Of a stretch of 45,512 bases of DNA, positions 34,380 to 42,807 are shown piece by piece. A model generated the notes under the pieces. It ran no database searches, was not told where the DNA came from, and saw only the letters and a program-made list of their open reading frames with translations. Every line of letters starts with the position of its first letter. Position 1 is the first letter of the stretch. The stretch is from positions 1 through 45,512 of the forward strand of contig JAFAHO010000193.1 in the NCBI GenBank assembly GCA_019237205.1. The letters run 5' to 3'. Both the position numbers and the translations under genes were made by a program. This DNA comes from Hyphomicrobiales bacterium (GTDB taxonomy: Bacteria; Pseudomonadota; Alphaproteobacteria; Rhizobiales; Beijerinckiaceae).

Positions 34380-35161
34380 CTCGCCATCGCCCCCGGGCCC
34401 GGGATCGCGGCGGGCGGGCATTTGCCGAGGATGATCATGCCGAGCACCTCGTCTTTGGTCATGTCCTGCGTGCGACCCGTGCCGACAATCTGGCCGTTCT
34501 TCATCACTGCGACACGGTCGGCCAAATCGAAGACGTCGTGAATGTCGTGGCTGATGAGAAAGATGCCGATGCCTTCCGCCTTGAGTTGCTTGACGAGCTC
34601 GCCGACCTGCGCCGTCTCAGCGGGACCGAGCGCCGCGGTCGGCTCGTCCATGATCAGGATGCGAGCGTTGAAGTGGATCGCGCGCGCAATCGCGACCGAC
34701 TGTCGCTGGCCGCCGGAGAGCGCGATCACCGGCTCCTTGAAGCGGCGGAAGTTGGGATTGAGCCGCCCCATCACCTTGCGCGCTTCCGCCTCCATCGAGG
34801 CGTCGTCGAGCGTGCCCCAGCGGGTCCTGAGTTCGCGCCCGAGATACAGGTTCGACGCCGCGTCGACGTTGTCTGCGAGCGCCAGCGCCTGATAGACGGT
34901 CTCGATGCCGTAGTGCTTGGCGTCGCGCGGATTGTTGATCGTGGCTTCCTTCCCGTCGATGAAGATCTGGCCGGAGTCGCGCTTATAGGCGCCCGACAGC
35001 ACTTTGATGAGGCAGGACTTGCCGGCGCCGTTGTGGCCGAGCAAGCCGACGACTTCACCAGGATAGAGATCCACCGAGGCGTCATCGATGGCCTTGAGGC
35101 CGCCGAAGGCGAGCGAGATGTCCTTCATCTCGACGAGGGGGGTTCGGGCTTGAACGTCCAT
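34376..35161 (-). CDS. xylG: Sugar ABC transporter ATP-binding protein (single cassette)
   Basis: 261 residues, one complete ABC cassette. Walker A is [15 protein letters not shown] (about residue 40), the Q-loop follows, the signature is [16 protein letters not shown] (about 150), and Walker B is [15 protein letters not shown], with [14 protein letters not shown] as switch His. Classical XylG of E. coli has two fused cassettes, so this is the half-size form, as in FrcA-type transporters, presumably acting as a homodimer. It follows the permease by 3 nt. It energises the transporter encoded with the two genes upstream. Confidence 0.9.
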   Translation of the reverse strand: MDVQARTPLVEMKDISLAFGGLKAIDDASVDLYPGEVVGLLGHNGAGKSCLIKVLSGAYKRDSGQIFIDGKEATINNPRDAKHYGIETVYQALALADNVDAASNLYLGRELRTRWGTLDDASMEAEARKVMGRLNPNFRRFKEPVIALSGGQRQSVAIARAIHFNARILIMDEPTAALGPAETAQVGELVKQLKAEGIGIFLISHDIHDVFDLADRVAVMKNGQIVGTGRTQDMTKDEVLGMIILGKCPPAAIPGPGAMAS

Positions 35162-35164
35162 GGC

Positions 35165-36493
35165 TTAACCCTTGGCGGTTCTGCGGCGATAGAAGGTGTC
35201 GATTCCGACCGCGCCGACCAGCACGACGCCGACCACCATCTGCTGGAAGGCCGAGTCGAAGCCGAGCAGAACCATGCCGGACTGCAGCGACTGAATCACC
35301 AGCGCGCCGATGATCGCGCCGTAAATCGTCCCGACGCCCCCCGCCAGCGACGTGCCGCCGATCACCGCCGCCGCAATCACATAGAGTTCATCGAACTGAC
35401 CGAGCACATTGGTCGCCGAATCGAGGCGCGCCGAATCGATGCACGCCGCGACCGCCGCCAGCACGCCCATCAAGGCAAACACCAGCACCGTAATCCTTCG
35501 TGTGTTGATACCCGCGAGTTCCGCGGCCTCGGGATTGCCGCCGATGGCGTAGACGTATCGGCCGAACCGCGTGCGCCGCGCGAGGAAGGTCATCGCCACG
35601 CCAATCACCAGCGCGATCAGCACTGGAATCGCGTACCCGGTTGAAATGAAAAGCCCTCCCTCCGGCACGGGAATGTGATTCGCTTCGGCGTAAGCTGCGG
35701 CGACGCGCTCGGGCCACGGATAGGCGTTCATGATCGCGGTCGCGCCTGCGACGAGCAGGCAGCCGACGACGCCGATCAAATATTCGGCCCACATCGGCCG
35801 TTGCGGAAAACGGAAGCGCGCCCGCCTCTGGCGCCCGGCGTACAGGCCGAGGACGATGGCGGCGCAGGCGACGGCGCAAAGCGCCCAGCTCGCCGTCGCG
35901 CCAATAGAACCCTGCGGTCCGCCGCCAATGAGCGCGAATCGGTCGTCGAGCGGCGAGATAGTCTGGCCCGTCGTCACCCACCACGCGGCGCCGCGCCAGA
36001 ACAATTGCGCCCCGAGGGTTACGATGAAAGCGGGAATGCCGAGATAGGCGACAAGTGAGCCGTGAAAGGCGCCGATCGCCGCGCCGAGCGTGAGGGCGAG
36101 GACGACTGCGATGATCCAGATCGCCGGGTTTTCGAGGCCCAGATAGGCCGGCAGGATGTGGACCTGCGCGACGCCGATGATGGTCGAGACGAAGCCGATG
36201 ATCGATCCGACCGAAAGATCGATATGGCGCATGACGATGATGAGCACCATGCCGGTCGCCATGATGGCGATGGAGGACGTCTGAACCGAGAGGTTCCAAA
36301 GATTTCGCGGCGTCAGGAACAAGCCCTCGCCGCTGGCGATCTGCATGTACGTGTTGAAACCGACCCAGATCAGCAGCAGCGCGCCGATCATGCCGAGCAT
36401 GCGCGTATCAATCTCGGTGGCTCTGAGCAGCCTGCGAATCGCCGGCTCGTTCGGGGGAGCGGCGCTCGTCGCGCCGGGCGCTGCGGAGGTCAT
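35165..36493 (-). CDS. xylH: Sugar ABC transporter permease, XylH-like
   Basis: 442 residues of the BPD_transp_2 (ribose/xylose) family with 10 or more membrane helices. The conserved TGMVLIIVMRHIDLSVGSIIGF block is near residue 85, the IPAFIVTLG loop near 155, and the cytoplasmic coupling loop RTRFGRYVYAIGGNPEAAELAGINTRRI near 320. The length and the spaced first half are XylH-like (RbsC-type permeases are about 320). ATG 36493. An intercistronic hairpin separates it from xylF. Confidence 0.92.
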   Translation of the reverse strand: MTSAAPGATSAAPPNEPAIRRLLRATEIDTRMLGMIGALLLIWVGFNTYMQIASGEGLFLTPRNLWNLSVQTSSIAIMATGMVLIIVMRHIDLSVGSIIGFVSTIIGVAQVHILPAYLGLENPAIWIIAVVLALTLGAAIGAFHGSLVAYLGIPAFIVTLGAQLFWRGAAWWVTTGQTISPLDDRFALIGGGPQGSIGATASWALCAVACAAIVLGLYAGRQRRARFRFPQRPMWAEYLIGVVGCLLVAGATAIMNAYPWPERVAAAYAEANHIPVPEGGLFISTGYAIPVLIALVIGVAMTFLARRTRFGRYVYAIGGNPEAAELAGINTRRITVLVFALMGVLAAVAACIDSARLDSATNVLGQFDELYVIAAAVIGGTSLAGGVGTIYGAIIGALVIQSLQSGMVLLGFDSAFQQMVVGVVLVGAVGIDTFYRRRTAKG

Positions 36494-36560
36494 AGTCTCT
36501 CCCTATATTCGCTTTTGCTCAATGCCGCCGCGGGCATAGCGGGCATCGTTCTTTTGAAGA

Positions 36561-36592
36561 AAGGCCGCGCCGCCGTGAGGCGTCGCGGCCTT
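36561..36592 (-). terminator. Intercistronic hairpin between xylF and xylH
   Basis: On the minus strand AAGGCCGCG..GCC-TCAC-GGC..CGCGGCCTT forms a long GC-rich stem with a 2-nt internal mismatch and a TCAC loop. A weak TCTTC tail follows. Downstream of a binding-protein gene such stems commonly protect that mRNA and attenuate read-through, giving more XylF than permease. The poor U-tract suggests partial termination at most. Confidence 0.65.
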
Positions 36593-36624
36593 CGTTTGTT
36601 TCACTCCGCAGACATGCGGTCAAC

Positions 36625-37674
36625 TCAATCGCAATATTTTGTGGTCCCGGGCTTCACGCCGGCGCAGACTTCGGCCTTGGTGATCCATCCCTTGTCGACG
36701 ATTACGTTGAGGTTGTCTTTGGTGACCGCGAGCGGGGTCAAGAGGATCCCGTTGACCTTGACGCCCTTCGCGCCGCCCGAGAAGGGCTTCACGCCGGGAA
36801 TGTCCGTCATCTTCTTGCCTTGCGCGAGCGCGACAGCAGCCTCGCCCGCCGTCTTGCCGAGGTCGCGGCTGTCTTTCCAGATGTCGACGGTCTGGGTGCC
36901 GAGCGCAACCCGGTTGATGTTTGCATGATCGCCGTCCTGGCCCGACACCGGCACGACGCCTGCGAGTCCCTGCGCGGTGAGAGCGGCGACGACGCCACCG
37001 GCCATGCCGTCGTTCTCGGCCACCACCGCGTCGACCTTGTTGTTGTTCTTGGTGAGGATCTGCTCCATCTCCTTTTGGGCGTTGTCCGGCTTCCACCCGT
37101 CGGTGTAGCTCATGCCGACATTCTTGATCTTGCCGGCGTCCATCGCGGGCTTAAGCACCTCGGTGATGCCCGAGAACAGGAAGTCCGCGTTCGGGTCACC
37201 CTGGTCGCCCTTGATGAAGGCATAGTTGCCGGCGGGCTTCGCGGCCAGAATCGCCTTCCCAATCATGCGGCCGACGCCGACGTTGTCGAAGGTGATGTAG
37301 AGAACGTTCGGGCTCTCGATCAGGCGGTCATAGGCGATGACGGGGATGCCTTCGTCTGAGGCTTTCTTCACCGCCGGCAGAATGGCTTCCGAATCCTTCG
37401 CGAGGATGATGAGCACGTTCGCGCCCTTGGAGATCAGGCTCTCGACATCGGCGAGTTGCTTCGACGGCGAATTTTGAGCGTCGGCGGAGATGTATTTCAC
37501 CCCAGCCTTGTCGAGAACCGCCTTGATCGCCGCCTCGTCCGTCTTCCAGCGCTCTTCCTGGAAGTTCGACCAGGAGACGCCGACGGTGATGTCCTTCGCC
37601 AACGCCGCGAACGACGTCAGGCTTACGGAGCCGAGCAATGTCGTCCCCAGCACCAGTGTTTTCATGATTTTCAT
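36625..37674 (-). CDS. xylF: D-xylose-type sugar ABC substrate-binding protein
   Basis: 349 residues. A signal peptide ([19 protein letters not shown], cut after FAALA) leads into a periplasmic-binding-protein type I fold: [56 protein letters not shown] and [56 protein letters not shown] and [11 protein letters not shown] also match XylF of E. coli closely in order and spacing. ATG 37674 has GGAGG seven bases ahead. Xylose is the likely ligand, but related pentoses cannot be excluded. No xylose isomerase or kinase is in the window. Confidence 0.92.
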   Translation of the reverse strand: MKIMKTLVLGTTLLGSVSLTSFAALAKDITVGVSWSNFQEERWKTDEAAIKAVLDKAGVKYISADAQNSPSKQLADVESLISKGANVLIILAKDSEAILPAVKKASDEGIPVIAYDRLIESPNVLYITFDNVGVGRMIGKAILAAKPAGNYAFIKGDQGDPNADFLFSGITEVLKPAMDAGKIKNVGMSYTDGWKPDNAQKEMEQILTKNNNKVDAVVAENDGMAGGVVAALTAQGLAGVVPVSGQDGDHANINRVALGTQTVDIWKDSRDLGKTAGEAAVALAQGKKMTDIPGVKPFSGGAKGVKVNGILLTPLAVTKDNLNVIVDKGWITKAEVCAGVKPGTTKYCD

Positions 37675-37793
37675 TGCTTTTCCTCCATGCGAGGTCCTTC
37701 GAGGACCGGTTAGACCTTTTGGATCACCAGCTTTGCTGGGCGAACCGAGGCTTGATATTCACTCTAGCCCCCGACCGAGCGATAGCGCAACCG

Positions 37794-37809
37794 GTTGACA
37801 ATGGTCAAC
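37794..37809. promoter_or_regulatory. Perfect inverted repeat in the xylF / cytochrome intergenic region
   Basis: GTTGAC-AATG-GTCAAC, a perfect 6+6 palindrome, lies 120 nt upstream of xylF and 180 nt upstream of the divergent cytochrome gene. The TTGAC-N4-GTCAA core resembles a CRP/FNR-family site (FNR consensus TTGAT-N4-ATCAA) with one changed base per arm. The rest of this 314-bp gap (37675-37988), the longest gene-free stretch in the window, shows no ORF or other element I can support. Confidence 0.45.
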
Positions 37810-37988
37810 AAGGCCGAGGCATTTCTTCAAGGTCATTGCCATATAGGCAGGAGCGCCTGCCGCGCGTAGCGTGGGAGGCACACCCAACCGAGGCCCCAAC
37901 GTCCGGAATCGAATGCGCTTGCGAGCGCCGCTTGGTTCGTGACAAAGAGAAGCCAACGATCCGCCGGTTGACAGGCGATGTGGGGGAT

Positions 37989-39410
37989 ATGAAACGCGGC
38001 CTTGGAGTTTCGATCGCGCTGAGCGTCGTAGCGGGCGTCCTCGTGGCAGGCGCCGCCTCCGGCGGCAGCTGGGACGAGCGCGTCTTCGGGTCCCACGTCG
38101 ATTTCGACGCCGTAGCCTCGGCGGGGCCGGCGGCGCTCACCGCCCTCATCGAGCGCGGACGCGAGCTGTTCAAGGCGAAATTCACCACCGCCGACGGCGC
38201 AGGCCGGCCGAAGGCGACGCAGGCCATCATCCCGACCAAGCGCAAGAGCGGGATCAACCCGCCTTTCAGCCGCACCAGTGGACCGGATTCGAATTCCTGC
38301 TTCGGCTGCCATAACGACCCGATCGAGGGCGGTTCCGGCGACGACATCGCCAATGTTTTCGTATCGGAGGGCTTCGAAAGCGCGCAGTTCGACAACATTG
38401 ATCCCTCATTCTCGAGCGAGCGGCATACCATTGCGCTGATGGGAGCAGGACTCGTCGAGTTGCTGGCCCGGGAAATGACGGCGGACCTGCAGGCGATCCG
38501 CGCCGAGGCGGTGGCGCATGCGCGCGTCACCGGCGAACCGTGTCGCGCCGATCTCGTCACCAAAGGCATACGGTTCGGGTGGATCGAGGCGCACCCGGAC
38601 GGCATGGTCGATCTCGACTCGGTCGATGGCGTCGACGCCGACCTCATCGTGCGTCCCTTCAGTCGCAAGGGCGTGTTCACCTCGCTGAGGCAGTTCACCA
38701 TCAACGCCCTCAACGTCCACCACGGCATGGAGGCAGTCGAACGATTCGGCGTCCGTTGGACCGGCAGTCACGATTTCGCGGAGAGCGGCGTGCCAGACGC
38801 AATAACGCCCGGCGATGTCTCAGCCCTCGTCGCGTTCCAGGCGGCGCTGCCGCCTCCGACGGTGAAGGCCGATCTTCCCGCCGACTGGCGCGCCGCAGCG
38901 AGCGAAGGCGCAAAACAGTTCCAGGCGATCGGCTGCGTGTCGTGCCACGTCGAGACCCTGCCTTTGAAGTCGCTCGTCTTCACCGATCCTGCGCCCTATG
39001 ACATGGCCGGAACCCTGCGCGCGTCGGAGGCGAAGGCGCTGATCCGCATCGATCTGAGCACCTTCCCCTTCGCCAGGACATTGCAGAAGAACGACAAGGG
39101 CGAATGGCTGATCCCGCTCTATAGCGACCTCAAGCGCCATCTCGTCGTCGACGAGACGGTCAATGCGCTTGGCAACGAGTTGCAGGCGCAGCGTTTTGTC
39201 GAACGCGACGTCTTCCTGACGCCGAGGCTCTGGGGTGTCGGCTCGACCGCGCCCTATGGCCACAACGGCGCCTTTCGCATGCTCGACGAGGTCATCGTGG
39301 CGCATGGCGGCGACGCGCGCTTTTCGCGCGACGCCTATCTCGCGCTCGACCCCGAGCAACGCGACAGTATCGTCGCTTTTCTGCGTTCGCTGGTCATCGA
39401 GGCGCCATGA
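37989..39410 (+). CDS. Exported di-heme c-type cytochrome (DHOR-like)
   Basis: 473 residues with a signal peptide (MKRGLGVSIALSVVAGVLVAG). There are two CXXCH haem c motifs: CFGCH at residues 104-108 and CVSCH at 316-320. The layout (NPPFSRTSGPDSNSCFGCHNDP....GAGLVELLAREMTADL....FSRKGVFTSLRQFTINALNVHHGM....LWGVGSTAPYGHNGAF....DAYLALDPEQRDSIVAFLRSL) is that of the di-haem oxidoreductase family, related to MauG/cytochrome c peroxidases. It would be a soluble periplasmic electron-transfer or oxidase protein. Translation of the next gene starts within its stop (ATGA), so the pair is tightly coupled. An upstream open frame to 37674 is ignored because the signal peptide starts at ATG 37989, preceded by GGGGG. 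Confidence 0.88.
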   Translation: MKRGLGVSIALSVVAGVLVAGAASGGSWDERVFGSHVDFDAVASAGPAALTALIERGRELFKAKFTTADGAGRPKATQAIIPTKRKSGINPPFSRTSGPDSNSCFGCHNDPIEGGSGDDIANVFVSEGFESAQFDNIDPSFSSERHTIALMGAGLVELLAREMTADLQAIRAEAVAHARVTGEPCRADLVTKGIRFGWIEAHPDGMVDLDSVDGVDADLIVRPFSRKGVFTSLRQFTINALNVHHGMEAVERFGVRWTGSHDFAESGVPDAITPGDVSALVAFQAALPPPTVKADLPADWRAAASEGAKQFQAIGCVSCHVETLPLKSLVFTDPAPYDMAGTLRASEAKALIRIDLSTFPFARTLQKNDKGEWLIPLYSDLKRHLVVDETVNALGNELQAQRFVERDVFLTPRLWGVGSTAPYGHNGAFRMLDEVIVAHGGDARFSRDAYLALDPEQRDSIVAFLRSLVIEAP

Positions 39411-41062
39411 GAACCGTTCTTGGCCTCCTCATCGTCCTCGCGGTCTTCGCCGCCGCCCGCGCCGCCGACGGTCCGCAAAAGCCGCTCGGCGACGTGCCGG
39501 TGATGCATGAAGAGGCCGAGGCGGCGGGGATTCACAGCGTCTACGACGGTCCGTGGGAATTCTTCGTCGGCGGCGGCGGCGCGGCCTTCGACTGCGACGG
39601 CTCGGGGTTCCCATCGGTGTTTCTGGCCGGCGGCAAGAATCCGGCGAAGCTCTTTGTCAACCGGTCGAAAGCCGGCGGTCCTCTCCGGTTCGAAGAAAAG
39701 CCGCTCGATATCGGCGCCGATCCGAAACTGCTCCAGAATGTCATCGGCGCCTATCCGATCGATATCGACGGCGACGGCCACATGGATCTCTTTGTCTTGC
39801 GGGTCGGCGGCAACCTCCTCTTGAAGGGCGGGCCGGACTGCGGCTTCACGCTCACAAACAAGGAGTGGAATTTCGACGGCGATCCCGGCTGGACGACCTC
39901 GTTCGCGGCCGAATGGGAGCCGGGGCAGAAGTTTCCGACGCTGGCGATCGGCCACTATGTCGACCGCAACGCGCCGGGCTCGCCCTGGGGGACGTGCCAA
40001 GAGAACTCGCTCTACCGTCCGCAACCAGGCGACAGACCGGACTATTCCGTTCGAACGCCGCTCGCGCCTGGCTTTTGCGCGTTGTCGATGCTGTTCACCG
40101 ACTGGAACAAGTCGGGCGTCCCCTCTTTGCGCGTCTCCAACGACCGCCAGTATTACCGCGGCGGGGAAGAGCAGATGTGGCGCATCGAACCCGGCAAGAC
40201 GCCGCGCCTCTATACGCGCGCCGACGGCTGGCGGCATCTTTCGATCTTCGGCATGGGCATCGCCGAGGGCGACATCGACGGGTCCGGCTACCCAGAGTAT
40301 TTCCTCACCTCGATGGGCGACGAGAAGCTCCAGAAGCTCGACCCCGACGAGGCGGGCCGCGCCGAACTGCCGGTCTACCGCGACATCGCCGCCGAGGTCG
40401 GCGCGACGGCGCATATTCCTTATACCGGCGGCGACAAGCGGCCTTCGACCGCGTGGCACGCCGAGTTCGCCGACTTCAACAACGCGGGCCTGCTCGACAT
40501 TTTCGTCTCGAAGGGCAATCTCGAGCAGATGCCGGATTTCGCCGCCCGGGATCCGAGCAACCTGCTCCTCGGCCAGTGGAACGGCAAATTCGCCGAGGCC
40601 GGCGACGAGGCGGGCGTCGCCGGCGACCGCAAGGGCCGCGGCGCGCTGATCGCCGACTTCAATCTCGACGGCTGTCTCGACATTCTCCAGATCAACCGCG
40701 GCTCGGACGTCTCGCTGTTCCGCAATCTCGGCGCCAAAAATGGCGACGGCCCGCCGCTGCCCATGGGCAACTGGACCGAGATCCGGCTCGTCGAACCGAA
40801 TCCCAACCGCAATGCCGTCGGGGCCAAGATTTCTGTGAAGACCGGCACGCGCGCCCAGACCCGCACGGTGCAAGTCGGCGGCGGCGACGCCTCCGGCCAC
40901 GCGGGCTGGATCCATGTCGGCTTAGGCACGGCCGAGCGCGCCGAAATCCGCGTGCAATGGCCGGACGGCGAATGGAGCGCATCCTATCGCGTGTTCGCCA
41001 ATCAGTTCGTCGTTATCGACCGCGCAAAGCCACAGGCGGCCTACTGGTATCCAGGCCGATAA
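39407..41062 (+). CDS. Exported FG-GAP/ASPIC-UnbV (CRTAC1-like) beta-propeller protein
   Basis: 551 residues with a signal peptide (MRTVLGLLIVLAVFAAARA). Repeats carrying Asp-rich calcium loops recur: AFDCDGSGFPSVFLAGG, PIDIDGDGHMDLFVLR, EGDIDGSGYPEYFLTS, FADFNNAGLLDIFVSKGN and IADFNLDGCLDILQINRG. These are FG-GAP/VCBS blades. The last about 75 residues form an ASPIC/UnbV domain (NRNAVGAKISVKTG....IHVGLGTAERAEIRVQWPDG). Proteins of this type act outside the cytoplasm and bind partners or ligands; enzymatic role is unknown. It is coupled to the di-haem cytochrome by a 4-nt overlap, so the two probably work together. Three Cys (residues about 145, 200, 223) could form disulfides. Confidence 0.88.
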   Translation: MRTVLGLLIVLAVFAAARAADGPQKPLGDVPVMHEEAEAAGIHSVYDGPWEFFVGGGGAAFDCDGSGFPSVFLAGGKNPAKLFVNRSKAGGPLRFEEKPLDIGADPKLLQNVIGAYPIDIDGDGHMDLFVLRVGGNLLLKGGPDCGFTLTNKEWNFDGDPGWTTSFAAEWEPGQKFPTLAIGHYVDRNAPGSPWGTCQENSLYRPQPGDRPDYSVRTPLAPGFCALSMLFTDWNKSGVPSLRVSNDRQYYRGGEEQMWRIEPGKTPRLYTRADGWRHLSIFGMGIAEGDIDGSGYPEYFLTSMGDEKLQKLDPDEAGRAELPVYRDIAAEVGATAHIPYTGGDKRPSTAWHAEFADFNNAGLLDIFVSKGNLEQMPDFAARDPSNLLLGQWNGKFAEAGDEAGVAGDRKGRGALIADFNLDGCLDILQINRGSDVSLFRNLGAKNGDGPPLPMGNWTEIRLVEPNPNRNAVGAKISVKTGTRAQTRTVQVGGGDASGHAGWIHVGLGTAERAEIRVQWPDGEWSASYRVFANQFVVIDRAKPQAAYWYPGR

Positions 41063-41078
41063 GCGACCAACGGTTTAA

Positions 41079-41471
41079 TCAATTCAGCGAGCGGCGGCCG
41101 TGCGGGGAGTCGAGCGAGAATGCGGGAATGGCGACATTGAAGCTCCTGCCGTCTTCGCCGACCATTCGATATTCGCCGACCATCACGCCGCTCGGCGTGG
41201 CCAAGGGGCAGCCCGAGGCGTAACGGAACGCCTCGCCCGGCTTGATCGTCGGCTGTTCGCCGACGACGCCAGGCCCCCGCACCTCCTGCTGGCGCCCGTC
41301 CGCGTCGGTGATGCGCCAATAGCGATCCATTAGCGTCACAGGCCTGTCGCCCAGATTGGCGATCTCGACGTCGTAGCGCCAGAAGTAGCGGCCCTCGTCC
41401 GGATCGGAGCGCTCCGGATCGAACGCCGGCTCGACCGTGACTTTGACCTGATGCGTGACCGCCATATACAT
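41079..41471 (-). CDS. apaG: ApaG family protein
   Basis: 130 residues spanning the single ApaG fibronectin-III-like domain: [75 protein letters not shown], then a C-terminal [13 protein letters not shown]. ApaG is linked to cobalt and magnesium phenotypes in enterobacteria; its biochemical role is unclear. ATG 41471 matches the usual MY-AVT start; ATG 41465 is two codons later. It converges on the CRTAC1-like gene with a 16-bp gap and diverges from the deacetylase gene. Confidence 0.95.
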   Translation of the reverse strand: MYMAVTHQVKVTVEPAFDPERSDPDEGRYFWRYDVEIANLGDRPVTLMDRYWRITDADGRQQEVRGPGVVGEQPTIKPGEAFRYASGCPLATPSGVMVGEYRMVGEDGRSFNVAIPAFSLDSPHGRRSLN

Positions 41472-41565
41472 GGGAACGCTATTTTAGCGGCGAGCGGCGG
41501 GACGTCCACCGTGTTTGTTGGTTTTTCGCTCTTCGGGCGGCCCGGCCGGGCAGGATTGCCGCTTC

Positions 41566-42729
41566 ATGAGCGCTGAACGCCTCGAAACGGCCAAGGCCCT
41601 GCTGGCGCGGCTTGTCGCCTTCGACAGCGTCAGCGACAAGTCCAATCTCCCGGTGATCGACTTTGTCGAAGACTACCTTGCGGCCCACGGCGTCGCCGCG
41701 CGCCGCGCGCCCAACGCCTCGGGCGACAAGGCCGCCCTCCTCGCCACCATCGGGCCCACCGTCGACGGCGGCGTCGTGCTCTCGGGCCACACCGACGTGG
41801 TGCCGGTCGACGGCCAGCCGTGGTCGGGCGATCCGTTCGAATTGCGGGAGAGGTCGGGGCGGCTCTACGGCCGCGGCGCCTGCGACATGAAGGGCTTCGA
41901 CGCTTGCGTGCTGGCGATGGTGCCGGCTTTCCAGGCGGCGGCGCTGAAGCGCCCGGTCCATATCGTCCTGAGCTACGACGAGGAGACCACCTGCCTCGGC
42001 TCGCTCGACGTCATCGCCTGGTTTGGCCATGGCGAGCCCAGGCCCGGCGCCGTCGTCGTCGGCGAGCCGACGATGATGCAGGTCGCGGACGCGCATAAGG
42101 GGGTGGCGACGTTTCGCACCCAGGTCACCGGCCATGAGGCGCATTCGGCCCTGCCGGCTCTGGGGGCAAACGCGGTCGCGGCGGCGGCCGACGTCGTCAG
42201 CGAAATCGGGCGCCTGGCGCGCGAATACGAAATGGGCCCGCTCGATCCGCGGTTTCATCCGGCCTATTCGACGCTCCATGTCGGCATGATTGAGGGCGGC
42301 ACGGCGCGCAACATCCTCGCCCGCGAATGCGCGTTCCACTGGGAGTTCCGCGGGCTCCCGGGCGTGCCGACCGCCTCGGCGCTCATGAAGGTCCAGGCCT
42401 TCGTCGATAAGGTCGCGCTGCCGCGGCTCACCCGCTATGTCGCCGGACCCACGATCACGACCGAGATCGAAGTCGACGTGCCGCCGCTCGCCGCGGCGCC
42501 GGGCTCGGCGGCCGAAACGCTGGCGCTCCGGCTCACCCGCTCCAACGACCGGATCGCCGTCTCCTTCGCCACCGAAGCCGGACATTTCCAGGCGGCCGGC
42601 GTGCCGGCGGTGGTGTGCGGGCCCGGCTCGATCGACCAGGCCCACAAGCCCGACGAGTTCGTGGACGAGGCCCAGCTCGCAGCCTGCCTCGCCTTTCTCG
42701 ACAATCTCGCCGGCGAACTCGCGCGTTAG
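41566..42729 (+). CDS. argE: Acetylornithine deacetylase ArgE (M20 family)
   Basis: 387 residues. The M20 metallopeptidase metal ligands are seen in order: His in LSGHTDVVPVDGQPWSGDPF (about residue 73), Asp in GRGACDMKGFDACVLA (about 104), Glu-Glu in SYDEETTCLGS (about 138), the GEPT segment (about 162), and His in SIDQAHKPDEF (about 363). The enzyme removes the acetyl group from N-acetylornithine in arginine synthesis. ArgE and related deacetylases are hard to separate by sequence, so the substrate is probable rather than certain. ATG 41566 is the homology start. argB is in the same window but 20 kb away on the other strand. Confidence 0.88.
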   Translation: MSAERLETAKALLARLVAFDSVSDKSNLPVIDFVEDYLAAHGVAARRAPNASGDKAALLATIGPTVDGGVVLSGHTDVVPVDGQPWSGDPFELRERSGRLYGRGACDMKGFDACVLAMVPAFQAAALKRPVHIVLSYDEETTCLGSLDVIAWFGHGEPRPGAVVVGEPTMMQVADAHKGVATFRTQVTGHEAHSALPALGANAVAAAADVVSEIGRLAREYEMGPLDPRFHPAYSTLHVGMIEGGTARNILARECAFHWEFRGLPGVPTASALMKVQAFVDKVALPRLTRYVAGPTITTEIEVDVPPLAAAPGSAAETLALRLTRSNDRIAVSFATEAGHFQAAGVPAVVCGPGSIDQAHKPDEFVDEAQLAACLAFLDNLAGELAR

Positions 42730-42807
42730 GCGCCTAGCGCATGGCTCAAGATCGTCCGGCCGCAAGCGCCAGGCCGAGTTCCCTGCTAGCAGGAGAAAGC
42801 AGGGAGA

